Shown here in pieces: positions 37,552 to 46,847 of a stretch of DNA of 52,500 bases. Numbering within the stretch: the first letter of the stretch is position 1; each line of letters begins with the position of its first letter. Under the pieces are notes generated by a model. It made no database searches and was not told the origin of the DNA. It worked only from the letters and a program-made list of their open reading frames with translations. The stretch is taken from assembly GCA_905221605.1 (NCBI GenBank), contig CAJNDS010002676.1, forward strand, positions 25,001 to 77,500, given 5' to 3'. The translations under genes and the position numbers were made by a program. The stretch comes from Symbiodinium natans. Lineage: Eukaryota; Sar; Dinophyceae; Suessiales; Symbiodiniaceae.

Positions 37552-37644
37552 CACCCGCCTTCGGCCTCGGGAGACCCGAGCGCGATCCGAAGGCGCTGCC
37601 GTCCGAAAGATTCGCCTGGCCTGGAGGGTTGCCCACAAGCTCAG
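37552..37644 (+). CDS. Candidate 93-nt exon, unknown product
   Basis: After ATCCGAATCTGGAG, ending CTCAG|GTTTAGGG, a textbook donor context. Exactly 31 codons, phase 0/0: HPPSASGDPSAIRRRC, RPKDSPGLEG, CPQAQ. C-strand repeats to the left and G-strand to the right. Looks like a flexible basic linker. Confidence 0.4.
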
Positions 37645-38350
37645 GTTTAGGGTTTAGGGTTTAGGGTTTTTAGGGTTTTTATCGTTTTTTAGGGTTTTTA
37701 GGGTTTATAGGGTTTAGGGTTTGTAGGGTTTAGGGTTTATAGGGTTTATAGGGTTTATAGGGTTTTAGGGTTTAGGGTTGTTCGGGTTTAGGGTTTAGGT
37801 TTCGTAGGGGTTTAGGGTTTAGGGTTCAGAGTTTTAGGGTTTGCGGGTCATGGGGTGTGGGGGCAGCTATACAACAGCTTCAACTTCAAAGCAGTCGGGT
37901 TTAGGGTTTTGGGTTTTGCTCTGTGTCACGTGCTTCGCGCGCACGGGTGTGCGTAACATATGTTGTGATGTGCGCCAAGGTTCATTTTCCCTCCCAACCC
38001 GCCCACCCAACTCATGACCTTGGTAGGGCTCAGGTTGTTCATATCTGCTTTCCGCATTAATTCCAAGCCTTTCAAACACACGTCAAAACGGCACCCTAAA
38101 CCCTAAGCGGATCGTGTCTAGGAATGGTCTTCAGAAGGTTTTGACGGCCACCCGAGAATACACCCAGGTTTCAAAGTTTAGGGTCACACATTTTTCTGTC
38201 TAAACCCTAAACCCCTAAACCCCTACACCCCTAAACCCTAAACCCTAAACCCTAAACCCTAAACCCTAAACCCCTAAACCCTAAACCCTAAACCCTAAAC
38301 CCTAAACCCTAAACCCTAAACCCTAAACCCTAAACCCTAAACAAACCCAG
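37645..38350. repeat. Telomere-like mosaic
   Basis: Degenerate G-strand with TTTATAGGG and TTTTTAGGG (37645-37850). A C-strand array 38200-38343 has mixed CCCCTAAA and CCCTAAA. Unique DNA 37860-38190 contains the minus-strand open region described next. Confidence 0.85.
37880..38079 (-). CDS. Possible minus-strand exon, unknown
   Basis: Open on the minus strand as FERLGINAESRYEQPE, PYQGHELGGRVGRENE and PWRTSQHMLRTPVRAK, which is protein-like. On the plus strand a 35-codon frame also exists. It would be one of few minus-strand pieces in the window, so confidence is low. Confidence 0.25.
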
Positions 38351-38436
38351 GATGTATGTAGCGCCTGGAGGCCGCCATCCCTAAACCCGAAAGCAGGGCT
38401 TGCGCCCTCACTTAGGGGGGGGCATCTTGGGCTTCC
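38351..38436 (+). CDS. Candidate exon, unknown product
   Basis: After AACAAACCCAG (AG|G), ending at GTGAGGTGTCG, a canonical donor. The frame from 38351 reads DVCSAWRPPSLNPKAG then LAPSLRGGHLGLP. C-strand repeats to the left and G-strand to the right. Confidence 0.4.
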
Positions 38437-38569
38437 GTGAGGTGTCGTTTTGTGTTAGGGTTTAGGGTTTAGGGTTTAGGGTTTAGGGTTTAGGGTTTAG
38501 GGTTTAGGGTTTAGGGTTTAGGGTTCAGGGTCTAGGGTCTAGGGTCTAGGGTCTAGGGTTTCTTAACAG
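38437..38569. repeat. G-strand array with TCTAGGG variants
   Basis: About ten TTTAGGG units followed by four TCTAGGG units, forming a complete candidate intron (38437-38569) with the GT at its start and TTTCTTAACAG at its end. Confidence 0.8.
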
Positions 38570-38671
38570 GGCTTCAACTCCAGCCTGGACAAGCCACGTC
38601 TCACCTCTGCGCATATCGCCAGGATTTCGCAAAGGGCTGCTGCCCGCAAATCAGCTCGCCCTAAGCCCTAA
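38570..38671 (+). CDS. Candidate terminal exon, unknown product
   Basis: Acceptor GGTTTCTTAACAG|G. The frame from 38570 reads GFNSSLDKPRLTSAHI, ARISQRAAARKSARPK and P, then TAA at 38669. Strong Ser/Arg/Lys helix at the end. If the intron 38437-38569 is real it follows directly on the exon 38351-38436, with phase 2 at the donor. Confidence 0.45.
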   Translation, partial: GFNSSLDKPRLTSAHIARISQRAAARKSARPKP

Positions 38672-38978
38672 ACTAGTATTTGCTGAACCCCCCCCAAAAA
38701 AAACTAAAATAAATATATATATATACACACATATAAATTGATTCCTTATACGAGCAAATTAGGGATTATTATTCTAGTTTTTTCGGGGTCCTCAAGCAAC
38801 CTGTTTTGAAGGTCCTTATTGTAAGGGAATCCTACTCTTTGGGCGTCTATATTTGGGGCCGCGTATTTGGTAAACTCCCAAATCCCAAACACATCATAGA
38901 CTCCAGATACTGAACCTTTTCCGACTTGAACCCTAAAAACCTCCCCCTCATCTAAACCTTATAAACGCTAAGCTGCAG
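38672..38978. other. AT-rich stretch with C-run/A-run and TA microsatellite
   Basis: About 10 C then 8 A at 38689, TATATA at 38715-38735. 38740-38800 resembles the AT-rich part of family D elements (ATTATTATTCTAG then GGGGTCCT). 38880-38970 is degenerate CCCTAAA-like text. Confidence 0.5.
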
Positions 38979-39088
38979 GGTGATGCCAGGATTTCAACAT
39001 CTTGAGCAGGCTTTGGGGCGCGTGGGGGACGCGCTGCTCGGTGATGAGCCCAGCTACACGATGTGCACTTGGACCCACTTCTTTAAGG
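38979..39088 (+). CDS. Strong candidate exon, unknown product
   Basis: Acceptor CTAAGCTGCAG|G, donor GTTCCTATAGGG. The frame from 38980 is open for 36 codons: VMPGFQHLEQALGRVG, DALLGDEPSYTMCTW, THFFK. Amphipathic helix then an aromatic stretch; very unlike repeat translation. A second frame (DFNILSRLWGAW) is also open. Not recognised. Confidence 0.5.
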
Positions 39089-39384
39089 GTTCCTATAGGG
39101 TGGGGGGCCTCTTGAACCCTACAAACCCTGAAGGCCTAAAAGCCTTATAAACCTTGTAAACCCTAAAGCCCGAAAGCCTCTAAAACCCAACCCTATACAT
39201 CCTTGTCAGGGCTCCCCAACTTAGGGACCCTGCCACTACCTTCTATTCGAGGGTACATGGGGGCGGGGGTAAGGAGGACCTCAATAGGATGCACTGCCCT
39301 GTTTGGGCTTTGGGCTCGTAGGGTTTAGGGTTCAGGGTTTAGGGTTTAGGGTTTAGGGTGCAGGGCTTACACCACCTGCTCCAG

Positions 39385-39437
39385 TACGCGTCAGATACGG
39401 AGCCAGTAGTTCCACCCCCGAACCCTGAAGCCCAGAG
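39385..39437 (+). CDS. Candidate exon, unknown product
   Basis: After ACCTGCTCCAG, ending AGAG|GTTCGGG. Open as YASDTEPVVPPPNPEAQ. Proline-rich; may be a linker. Confidence 0.35.
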
Positions 39438-40298
39438 GTTCGGGTTTCGGGTTTAGGGCGTAGGGTTTAGGGCCTAGGATTTAGGGTCGAGGGCTTAGGG
39501 TTCATTGAGGGCTTAGCTCAGGGTCCCATAAGGGTCCCCCAGCCCGACGCCCCAAGCCCTCAAACCCAGACTCGACTCGAAAGCCCTCCATCCTCTATCC
39601 CCATGCCTCTAAGCCTTTGGGCGCTTCGGGTATAGGGCTTATGTTAGGGTTTAGGGTTTTAGGGTTTTAGGGTTTAGGGTTTAGGGTTTAGGGTTTAGGG
39701 TTTAGGGTTTAGGGTTTAGGGTTTAGGGTTAGGCTTTAAGAAAGTCAAAGCCTGAGTCGTCTGCTTTGCTGCGGAACAGCTTGCGAACTCCTGGCTTTCC
39801 CTAAGGGTCCATGTACCGAGATAGTGCTCCTTCATAGGCCCCGAAGTCATGCTAGCCTCGACCCTAAACCCTAAACCCTAAACCCTAAACCCTAAACCCT
39901 AAACCCTAAACCCTAAACCCTAAACCCTATCGACGCCAGCCGCACACCACATGGACCCTTAGGGTTTTTACACCTACTAGTAGAAGTCGGATCGTTGCTG
40001 ATGCACACCCGGCTTGTCGACAGGGTGGCGGTGGGAAGGCCCCGGCTTAGAAGTTAGGGCGAAGCTAATCACGAGGATTCCCACCCTAGTTGTAAACCCT
40101 ATAAACCCTGTAAACCCTGAAAACCCCAAAGCCCAATAATAACCCAAAGAACTCTTAAAGCCCTTGAATCCCTATAAACCCTAAAGCACTACACCCCTTC
40201 ATATGCAAGCATCCCAGCCACCGATTGATATTAGGGTCTAGGGTGAAAGGGTTCATGCGAAATCCTGCAGGGGTTCGAAGCTTTGAGCTGTTGTCTGA

Positions 40299-40438
40299 GG
40301 GTAGTTTCATGGTCCCTGCACATGGTCCCTTACCTTCTTTAAAGGGTGAAGTATGGGTCCCTTGGGTAATATGGGGTGCATAAGGGTATATACGGGGTCC
40401 CCTTTTAGGGCCCATCTGAAGAGACCATGTGACTACCG
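40299..40438 (+). mobile_element. Inverted-repeat element (family L), copy 2
   Basis: GGTAGTTTCATGGTCCCT at the left; AGAGACCATGTGACTACC at the right is its inverted partner. GGTCCCTTACCTTCTTTAAA inside matches copy 1 at 34642. Confidence 0.8.
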
Positions 40439-41024
40439 TTAGATGTTGAGGATTCCGAGGCATAGATCCTTCCGCAACCACCCATAAGCACACGTGCCGT
40501 CACAAGTGGCGCGGGCGCAAAAGAATGACATGGTTGGCATGTACCAACGTTTTGGGTATGTACGAGCCACCAGGTGTTCCTTCCTTTTTGTTTCTAGAGT
40601 TCAGAGTTTAGGGTTTTGGGTTTAGGGAGTGCCTCGTTCACGTGTTCTTCTGATCCACCTTGTTCCACACCGTGTTTTGCCCTCTCGGTAGCCCAAAACC
40701 CCAAAAGCTCAGACCATCTAGGGTCCAGCAGCTCACCCCCTTAAAGGGTAGTTGTCTGGGCCCTTCATATGGGCCCTTAATGTGCCACACCTACTTTTCA
40801 AGAACTTGTAGGAGTTGCAAATAGCAACAAACAGTGTTCAGGCTTGGTATGCTTTCAAACGGCAGCACGCAAAGTCCGAAAAGCCCTTGGCACTAGAAGC
40901 CTGTACAAAGCAACCCCTTAACCCTAAGCCCTGCACCCCCAGCTCATCCCACGCGTGCCTTCTTAGCCGAAGCCCTAAACCCTAAACCCTAAACCCTAAA
41001 CCCCAAGCCCTAAACTCACTGAAG

Positions 41025-41100
41025 CGGAGCGTGGAAGGCGGTAACTGTCCACCTGGAGGGAAAGAATGTTTACGTCGATGGAGGCCAAGTGGCGGCCTGA
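41025..41100 (+). CDS. Candidate exon, unknown product
   Basis: After CACTGAAG. The frame from 41026 reads GAWKAVTVHLEGKNV then YVDGGQVAA to TGA at 41098. An alternating beta-strand pattern, strongly protein-like. A second frame (KRSVEGGNCPPGGKE) is open too. A TATG microsatellite begins about 35 nt downstream. Confidence 0.4.
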
Positions 41101-41134
41101 GACATTGCGGCCAAGACCCTCAATATGCATTGTA

Positions 41135-41217
41135 TGTAATGTATGTCTGTGTGTATATATATATATATATGTGTGTGTGTGCGTATACATATAGATCTAC
41201 ATATGTACTTGTGTGCG

Positions 41218-41251
<34 letters not shown>

Positions 41252-41300
41252 GGTGTATGTATGTATGTATGTATGTAGGTATGTATGTATGCGTTCTGTC
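41135..41300. repeat. Compound TG/TA/TATG microsatellite
   Basis: TGTA, TATA and GTGT runs followed by six or more TATG units. All frames stay open across it, giving low-complexity translations. Confidence 0.95.
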
Positions 41301-41798
41301 TGCCTGTAGGTATACAAATATGATGCAGTAGCCAAGTCGCTGAACTGTGTGATTGGAGATGTCTTTTCTGTCAATTCACTTTGAGGCGTCGGGACCTTTG
41401 CTTCTGCAGTTGAGAAGTTTTGTTTAGGGTCCAGGGTTTAGGGTTTAGGGTTTAGGATTTAGGGTTTAGGATTTAGGGTTTAGGGCCTCAGACCCAAGCC
41501 CCTGAAGCCCAAACACTTACACCCCTGAACCCTGGCGCACTGAAGAGCGACTGGCGCCGCACCCCAACCCTAAACCCTTTAAACCCTAAACCCTAAACCC
41601 TAAACGCCGACCTAAACCCTAAACCCTAAACCCTAAACCCTAAACCCTAAACCCTAAACCCTAAACCCTAAACCCTAAACCCTAAACCCTAAACCCTAAA
41701 CCCTAAACCCTAAACCCTAAACCCTAAACCCTAAACCCTAAACCCTAAACCCTAAACCCTAAACCCTAAACCCTAAACCCTAAACCCTAAACCCTGAG
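41301..41798. repeat. Unique DNA then a long pure CCCTAAA array
   Basis: G-strand patch 41425-41485; degenerate C-strand 41565-41605; then about 26 uninterrupted CCCTAAA units (41613-41795), one of the two longest perfect arrays in the window. Confidence 0.95.
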
Positions 41799-41890
41799 CC
41801 GCTTCCGAGACGGACCGCATGGACGTCTACATGCCTCACACAGAGGCGCCACAGATGAAAACCGCCGGAGCCCTTGGAAACATCGACCAT
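41799..41890 (+). CDS. Candidate exon, unknown product
   Basis: Directly after the pure C-strand array (CCCTGAG). The frame from 41801 reads ASETDRMDVYMPHTEA then PQMKTAGALGNIDH. A second frame (RFRDGPHGRLHASHRG) is also open. C-strand repeats on both sides, so it does not fit the usual C-exon-G order. Confidence 0.35.
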
Positions 41891-42443
41891 CGCCCTAAAC
41901 CCTAAACCCTAAACCCTAAACCCTAAATCCTAAATCCTAAACCCTAAACCCTAAACCCTAAATTAAACCCCAAACCCTAGACCCTCCTATCTCGAAAGTC
42001 CGACTCCCCATAGGCTCAAGTCAAAACCTCCCTGACACGCCCCTTAAGTTTAGGGTTTAGGGTTTAGGGGTTAGGGCCTAACGCCCCCAAAAGCCCTAAG
42101 TTCAAGTAAACCTCGACCCGGCATTGCTTCATGTCTTCCCTGGCTGGACTCTAAACCCTAAAAACCCTAAAAACCCTAAAAACCCTAAACACCCTAAGAA
42201 CCCGAAAAACCCGAAAAACCCTAAAAACCCTAAAAACCCCAAAAACCCTAAAAACCCTAAACACCCTAAAAACCCGAAAAACCCTGAACCCCCTAAACCC
42301 TAAACCCTAAACCCTGAACCCTGAACCCTGAACCCTAAACCCTAAACCCTAAACCCTAAACCCTAAACCCTAAACCCTAAACCCCAACCCTACAACGCGG
42401 CCCTCAGCCTTAACCCCTAAGTCCTAAACCTGGCGACCACAAG

Positions 42444-42481
42444 TCTCTAGACACCGCTTTCGGCGGGTTCGGGAAGTGGAG
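42444..42481 (+). CDS. Candidate 38-nt exon
   Basis: After GGCGACCACAAG, before GTTTCAGGGTTTAGGG. Open as SLDTAFGGFGKW. Opposite array orientation on the two sides. Short. Confidence 0.3.
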
Positions 42482-43243
42482 GTTTCAGGGTTTAGGGTTC
42501 AGGGTTTAGGGTTTAGGGCTATGGGGTTAGGGTTTAGGAAGCTTCAGCGATTCAGCGAATGCTAACCCCCCATTAAAAGCCTTCTACAGCCCTCCTTTGG
42601 AAATTATTTGTGCGAATTTAAAGGCTCCAAAGGCACAAACATTCCAGAATAGTCCCTGAACCCGAGAGACCCTAACCCAACAAGCCCCAGAACCCCATGT
42701 CGCCAGCCCCGAACGCCAAGTCCTGGAGCCAGGAACCCGCCGCCCTAAGCCCGAAACCCTAAACCCGAAGCCCGAAACCCTAAACCCGAAGCCCTAAACC
42801 CGAAACCCCGAAACCCCGAAACCCCGAAACCCCGAAACCCTAAACCCAAAACCCTGAAACCGTAAACCCTAAACCCTTAAAACCCCAAATACCCTAAAAA
42901 CCCACCAAAGCAAAAGCCCTGAACGCCTCCAAGACGCTCTGAAACCCTTAACCCTAAACCCTAAACCCGAAACCCGAAACCCCAAACCCTAAACCCTTAA
43001 AACCCAGATTATACCCTAAAAGCCCACCATTGCAAAAGCCTAAACCTAAACCCCTAAACCCTTAAAACCCTTAAAGCCCTAAACCCTGAAAACCCGAAAT
43101 ACCCCTAAAACCCACCATTGCAAAAGCCCTGAACGCCTCTGAGATGTCAGGTCGTCTCGTGCCCACAGGGCATCTGGGATGTTCAGGCCGCTTTGTGAGT
43201 TTGGGGTTTAGGGTTTAGGGTTTAATTAGGGTTTGGGGTTGAG

Positions 43244-43330
43244 GGTACTTGGAAATATTTTTTGGGTACTATAATTCCTAAGAAACAGCATAAGCATGAA
43301 TTTCTGCTAGGGTTCCAAGTTCAGTATAGT
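43244..43330 (+). mobile_element. Inverted-repeat element (family C), copy 2
   Basis: GGTACTTGGAAATATTTTTT to TAGGGTTCCAAGTTCAGTATAG. The interior CCTAAGAAACAGCATAAGC matches copy 1 at 8003. It is followed by half of a family J element (GTTCCCCCTTATACTAATG, 43333). Confidence 0.75.
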
Positions 43331-43748
43331 TTAGGGTTCCCCCTTATACTAATGCTCCTTCATGGGGATCATAATTGGGGGTACTAGAATACCTACCTAA
43401 ACCCTAAACCCTAAACCCTAAACCCTATAGTAGGGACTGTTTGTAGAAAGCCAAGTTCAGGGTCCATTCGTTCTTTATTTTGGTGGGGAGGGGGGGAGTT
43501 CAGGGTTTAGCGTTTAGGGTTTAGGGTTTAGGCTATTTATGTTTTTCCTCTTTTTTTTTGGGGGGGGGGGGGTCAGGGTTTAGGTTTTTTTTTGGGGGGG
43601 GGGGGGAGGGTTACGCAGGGTTCGGGGTTCAGCGTTCACTGGGGTTGCGATTTAGGGTGTTAGTGCATTTGTTTGTGGTGCGGAGGGTCCTGATACATGT
43701 TTCTCAAACACGACATGCCCTGAAAAAGTGAAAAAAACACGAAGCCAG

Positions 43749-43850
43749 ACTTCGGACACACGCACGGAGCTCTGGAATGTGTTCGGCGTTGCCGAAGACA
43801 TTGTGGGACTTGTATGGGCTTCAAGCCTCCCTGGACAGAGCGCATGCTAG
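43749..43850 (+). CDS. Strong candidate exon, unknown product
   Basis: After AACACGAAGCCAG. The frame from 43749 gives 33 codons, TSDTRTELWNVFGVAE, DIVGLVWASSLPGQS, AC, then TAG at 43848; a GC at 43846 is a possible donor. Well-balanced hydrophobic pattern, unlike repeat translation. Minus-strand and second plus frames are also open, but less typical. Confidence 0.45.
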   Translation, partial: TSDTRTELWNVFGVAEDIVGLVWASSLPGQSAC

Positions 43851-44418
43851 AAAAGAAGTCTAGAAAGAACACGAAAGCCCTAAAGAACGCTGAGAACCCT
43901 ACGCCCTAAACCCTACTTCAACCTTACAGCCCTAAACCCTAAACCCTAAACTCTATCCCTAAACCTGAAGGACTCTTGGAGCCGCCATGCTAGGGGTTCG
44001 GGGAGCCCTGAAGAGGACCCACGTTGCACGTCCTACACACTGGACATCTACAGAGTCCAACCCTCAGCGGCCTTTCGCAAGGTTTAGGGTTTAGGGTTTA
44101 GGGTTTAGGGTTTAATGTTTAGGGTTTAGGGTTTAGGGTTTAGGGTAGGTAGATCCTGGGGTTTCGGGTTCTTTGCAGGTGGTCTTGTTCAGGTTGAGTG
44201 TCCGGGGCCCTTCTCTGTGCACCCTCAGCCCCCAGACCCCCGAAACCGTAAACGCTTTCACGGACTTGGGGTTTATCGGTTTAGGGTTTCGGGTTTAAGG
44301 CCTCCTGTAGCTGGGAGGCAGAGCTTGTTGCAGGGTTTAGGGTTTGTTGGTTGTTGCCCTCTTAAAGCCCTGTAGCGCCTAAGCTTCAACCCTTAACCCC
44401 TAATCCCAAATCTGCCAG
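43851..44418. repeat. Short C- and G-strand arrays with spacers
   Basis: C-strand 43900-43955; G-strand 44082-44148. The spacer 43965-44081 ends in the 28-nt open piece 44054-44081 (ESNPQRPFA, between ATCTACAG and GTTTAGGG), a possible microexon. 44150-44400 is unique. Confidence 0.8.
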
Positions 44419-44682
44419 ATCTCCTCGAAGTGTCGCAAGAGCTACAAGCACAAGGAAAGATTTCAGAGATGGGCGGTCGAGCAGAACTTCGTGAGAAGCC
44501 GGTATCACGCCTTTCTGCTGGGATGTTTTTGCTCTGTCAAGCAACTTGAGAAGATCGACCTCACGTCAATAGATGGCGGCGTGCGGCGCCGCATTGTGGC
44601 CTGTTCCTGGCCTGTCTCGTTCAAGCTGGCGCCTCTAGGTCCAATTTCATCGACTTCGCAGCTCCGTGGATTTGAAAAGTAG
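44419..44682 (+). CDS. Long candidate terminal exon, 87 codons, unknown product
   Basis: Acceptor CCCAAATCTGCCAG. Uninterrupted from 44419: ISSKCRKSYKHKERFQRW, AVEQNFVRSRYHAFLLG, CFCSVKQLEKIDLTSID, continuing to LRGFEK and TAG at 44680. One of the two longest exon-like frames outside the RCC1-like gene, with a basic N-terminal helix and a hydrophobic middle. No telomere units inside. Family not recognised. Confidence 0.6.
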   Translation: MSSKCRKSYKHKERFQRWAVEQNFVRSRYHAFLLGCFCSVKQLEKIDLTSIDGGVRRRIVACSWPVSFKLAPLGPISSTSQLRGFEK

Positions 44683-44735
44683 CCGCATGATGGCATTCCT
44701 CGCGTTCTGCTAAGAGGGTGGATGGATCCACCCAG

Positions 44736-44819
44736 GACCTCGTGTACATCAAGCCGCCAAAGAACTCGGAATTCCGTGAAAGATTCTACACGTGGTATGG
44801 CGACACCCTGAAACCCTAA
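44736..44819 (+). CDS. Strong candidate exon, unknown product
   Basis: Acceptor GGATCCACCCAG|G. The frame from 44736 reads DLVYIKPPKNSEFRER then FYTWYGDTLKP, with TAA formed in the first repeat unit at 44817. It lies 53 nt after the previous frame's stop; the gap could be a short intron if that stop is bypassed by a donor upstream of 44680. The start LVYIKP resembles LMYIKP of the exon at 46248. Confidence 0.5.
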   Translation, partial: DLVYIKPPKNSEFRERFYTWYGDTLKP

Positions 44820-45732
44820 ATCTCTAAAACCCCAGACCCTAAACTAAACCCTAAAACCCAAAACCCCAAAACCCCTAAAACCCTTAAAACCCTTAACCCC
44901 TACAGCTTGATGGATTTAAGCTGCCATGGTCTCCTCTACCGGGGTGCCAGATGATCTATCGGGAGCCTCTAGACGTAACCTGAAACAACATCCGCTGACA
45001 AAATGCCTGAACGGTAGGGTTTAGGGTGTAGTAAGGGTTTAGTTATTTAGGGATTAGGGTTCAGGGTTTTGGGTACCTTGAACCCGTAGCCCGAAACACC
45101 TAAACCCTCGAGGCTTGATCTGCAATATGCCAGTTCGCCCGATATAGGGTTGCCTCGAATGTGAGAGTTTAGGGCTTGGACTTCGTCTCGGCCTCCCAAA
45201 AGGGGTTCTTTGTGGGTTTGGGGTTTGAGGCGGGTTGCGGGTCTAGGGCTTATAGGCTTAGAGGGCTTAAGGTGTGCGGGGTTTAGGGTTTAGGGTTTAG
45301 GGTTGAGGGTTGAGGGTTGAGGGTTGAGGGGCTTGAGCACCAGGTCTCCAGTGACGTTGCGACCCTTGCGGCTCTTGGAGTCAGCTCTTCGAGGTCGCCA
45401 AGCGTGGTTTAGGGTTTAGGGTTTAGGGTTTGGGGTTTAGGGTTTAGGGTTTGGGGTTTAGGGTTAGGGTTTAGGGTTATGGTTAGGGTTTAGGGTTTTG
45501 GGTTTTGGGCGTGTAGTTTGGGTTTGGGGTTGAGGGTCTGGGGGGTTTAGGGTTTAGGTTTGGGGTTTGGGGTTTAGGGTTTGGGGTTTAGGGTGTAGGG
45601 CTTTTGGTTTGGGATTTAGGTTTAGGGTTTTTGGTTTGGAGTTTAGGGTTGAGAGTTTTTGGTGCACAACGTCTTCTGAGGGTCAGGGTTTAGGGTTTCT
45701 GGATGGGAGTTCAGGGTTTGGGGTTTGAAAAG
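44820..45732. repeat. Degenerate C- and G-strand repeats
   Basis: CCCTAAAAC-like units 44815-44900; G-strand 45275-45330 with four TTGAGGG units; 45407-45700 is a long, highly degenerate TTTAGGG block with TTTGGGG variants. The spacer 44905-45270 holds no supported gene. Confidence 0.8.
45352..45406 (+). CDS. Candidate exon, unknown product
   Basis: After CAGGTCTCCAG, ending at GTTTAGGG. The frame from 45353 reads DVATLAALGVSSSRSP. Another frame is also open. G-strand repeats on both sides. Confidence 0.35.
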
Positions 45733-46004
45733 CGGCAAGGGCACAAGATACACTTCAGGACAACAGTACATCCAAAACCTGCGGACCTCGCGTGGAGCAA
45801 GTTCACAATGCTGCTGTCGAGGATGGGGGGTGAATGGGTGTGGTTAAGAAGCGCTTGCATTTCCATACAAGAAGCTATGATACTCCCTAAACCTAAACCC
45901 TATACTTGATCTTGCAGCAGGGCTCCATTCATGCCCACTGGGGCACTTGGCCACGAAACATTCCGCAGAGCTTCCGCGGAGCTTCCGCACGTCCCCCGGC
46001 ATAG
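45733..46004 (+). CDS. Two-exon candidate (45733-45837, 45918-46004), unknown product
   Basis: Exon 1 follows TTTGAAAAG and reads RQGHKIHFRTTVHPK, PADLAWSKFTMLLSR, MGGEW. The intron 45838-45917 (80 nt) begins GTGTGG and ends CTTGATCTTGCAG; it contains a CCTAAACCTAAACCC tract. Exon 2 continues in frame: QGSIHAHWGTWPRN, IPQSFRGASARPPA, TAG at 46002. This is a telomere-word-bearing intron small enough to see whole. Exon 2 has a second open frame (with TAA slightly later), so the exact donor is uncertain. Confidence 0.45.
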
Positions 46005-46247
46005 GACACTAAAGAAGAAGTGATGAAACAGGGGCGGGCAGTTTGGTGTTTAAACCTTTCACCCCTGAACCCTAGGCCCTAGTAAATGCAACCCAAACTG
46101 AACGGCCAGATATTTCTTGCGGTCATTCGGGTATTGCTGTTGTGTTTTCGGTTGCCTGTGCTGGAGATACAATTCCCGAGGTTGAGGCTCAATTTGGTCC
46201 ATCAACCCAACAACCCTAACACCCTAATCCCTAAACCCTAAACCCAG

Positions 46248-46318
46248 GTTGATGTACATTAAGCCGGACTTCGAAGCGGGCGTTCAATCCTACAACACGA
46301 CCGCCGGGGCCTCCGCAG
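46248..46318 (+). CDS. Candidate exon with canonical borders
   Basis: Between CCCTAAACCCAG (AG|G) and CGCAG|GTTTG. The frame from 46249 is 23 codons: LMYIKPDFEAGVQSYN then TTAGASA. A CCCTAAA run lies immediately upstream. Not recognised. Confidence 0.45.
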
Positions 46319-46847
46319 GTTTGTTTTCTTTGAGGGAGTTGAGGGTTTAGGGTTTGGGGTTTGGGGTTTAGGGTTGGGGCCGGGGGGGGGGGGAAGGCTG
46401 TCTTTTTCGGGTTTAAGGTAGGGGTTTAGGGTCAGGGGTTTAGGGTTTGGGGTTTTGGCTTATGGTCTCTCTTTTTTGGGGCCTTTTTCGATGGGGGGAG
46501 GGGTGGCAGTTAGTGGGTTAAAGGGCTTCTCGACCCTGAACCCTAAAACCCGAAACCCTAAAACCCCAAAGCCTAAACCTTTAACCCTAAAACCCCAAGA
46601 CCCCAACCCTAAACCCTAAACCCTAAACCCCTAAACCTTCCTGAGCTAAAGCCCCTGCATCTCACAGCCTTGAGCCCAGTCCATCCGACAGGTTCTTAGG
46701 GTTTAGGGTTTAGGGTTTAGGGTTTAGGGTTTAGGGTTTAGGGTTTAGGGTTTAGGGTTTAGGGTCAGGGCTTTGGGGTCGGAAAGCTTCCCGTAAAGCC
46801 AACCTCGTAGTCCCACTCAACCGAAGAAGCCTAAGAGGTTGTTATAT

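Larger units (their letters stand above)
39089..41024. repeat. Telomere-like mosaic and unique spacers
   Basis: G-strand 39318-39360 and 39645-39732, C-strand 39858-39930 and 40975-41012. Unique DNA 39935-40290 and 40440-40960. The minus frame 40155-40493 crosses an element and is not called. GGGCTCCCCAACTTAGGGACC (39207) resembles GGGTTCCCCAACTAAGGGGCC (18190), perhaps another element family. Confidence 0.75.
41891..43748. repeat. Degenerate C-strand blocks with variant units
   Basis: CCCTAAA 41892-41965; CCCTAAAAA units 42157-42280; CCCTGAA and CCCTAAA 42290-42385. Mixed CCCGAAA and CCCCGAAA units 42745-42860. Three copies of a segment of about 100-115 bp containing CCCACCATTGCAAAAGCC (42890-43140). 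Family C element 43244-43330. C-strand 43397-43425. T-run/G-run junctions at 43551 and 43586. No gene seen apart from the short exon at 42444. Confidence 0.85.

Noticed and set aside
40996-41374. Frames rich in TYIYIYT/VCVYIYI
   Set aside because: Translations of the TG/TA microsatellite.
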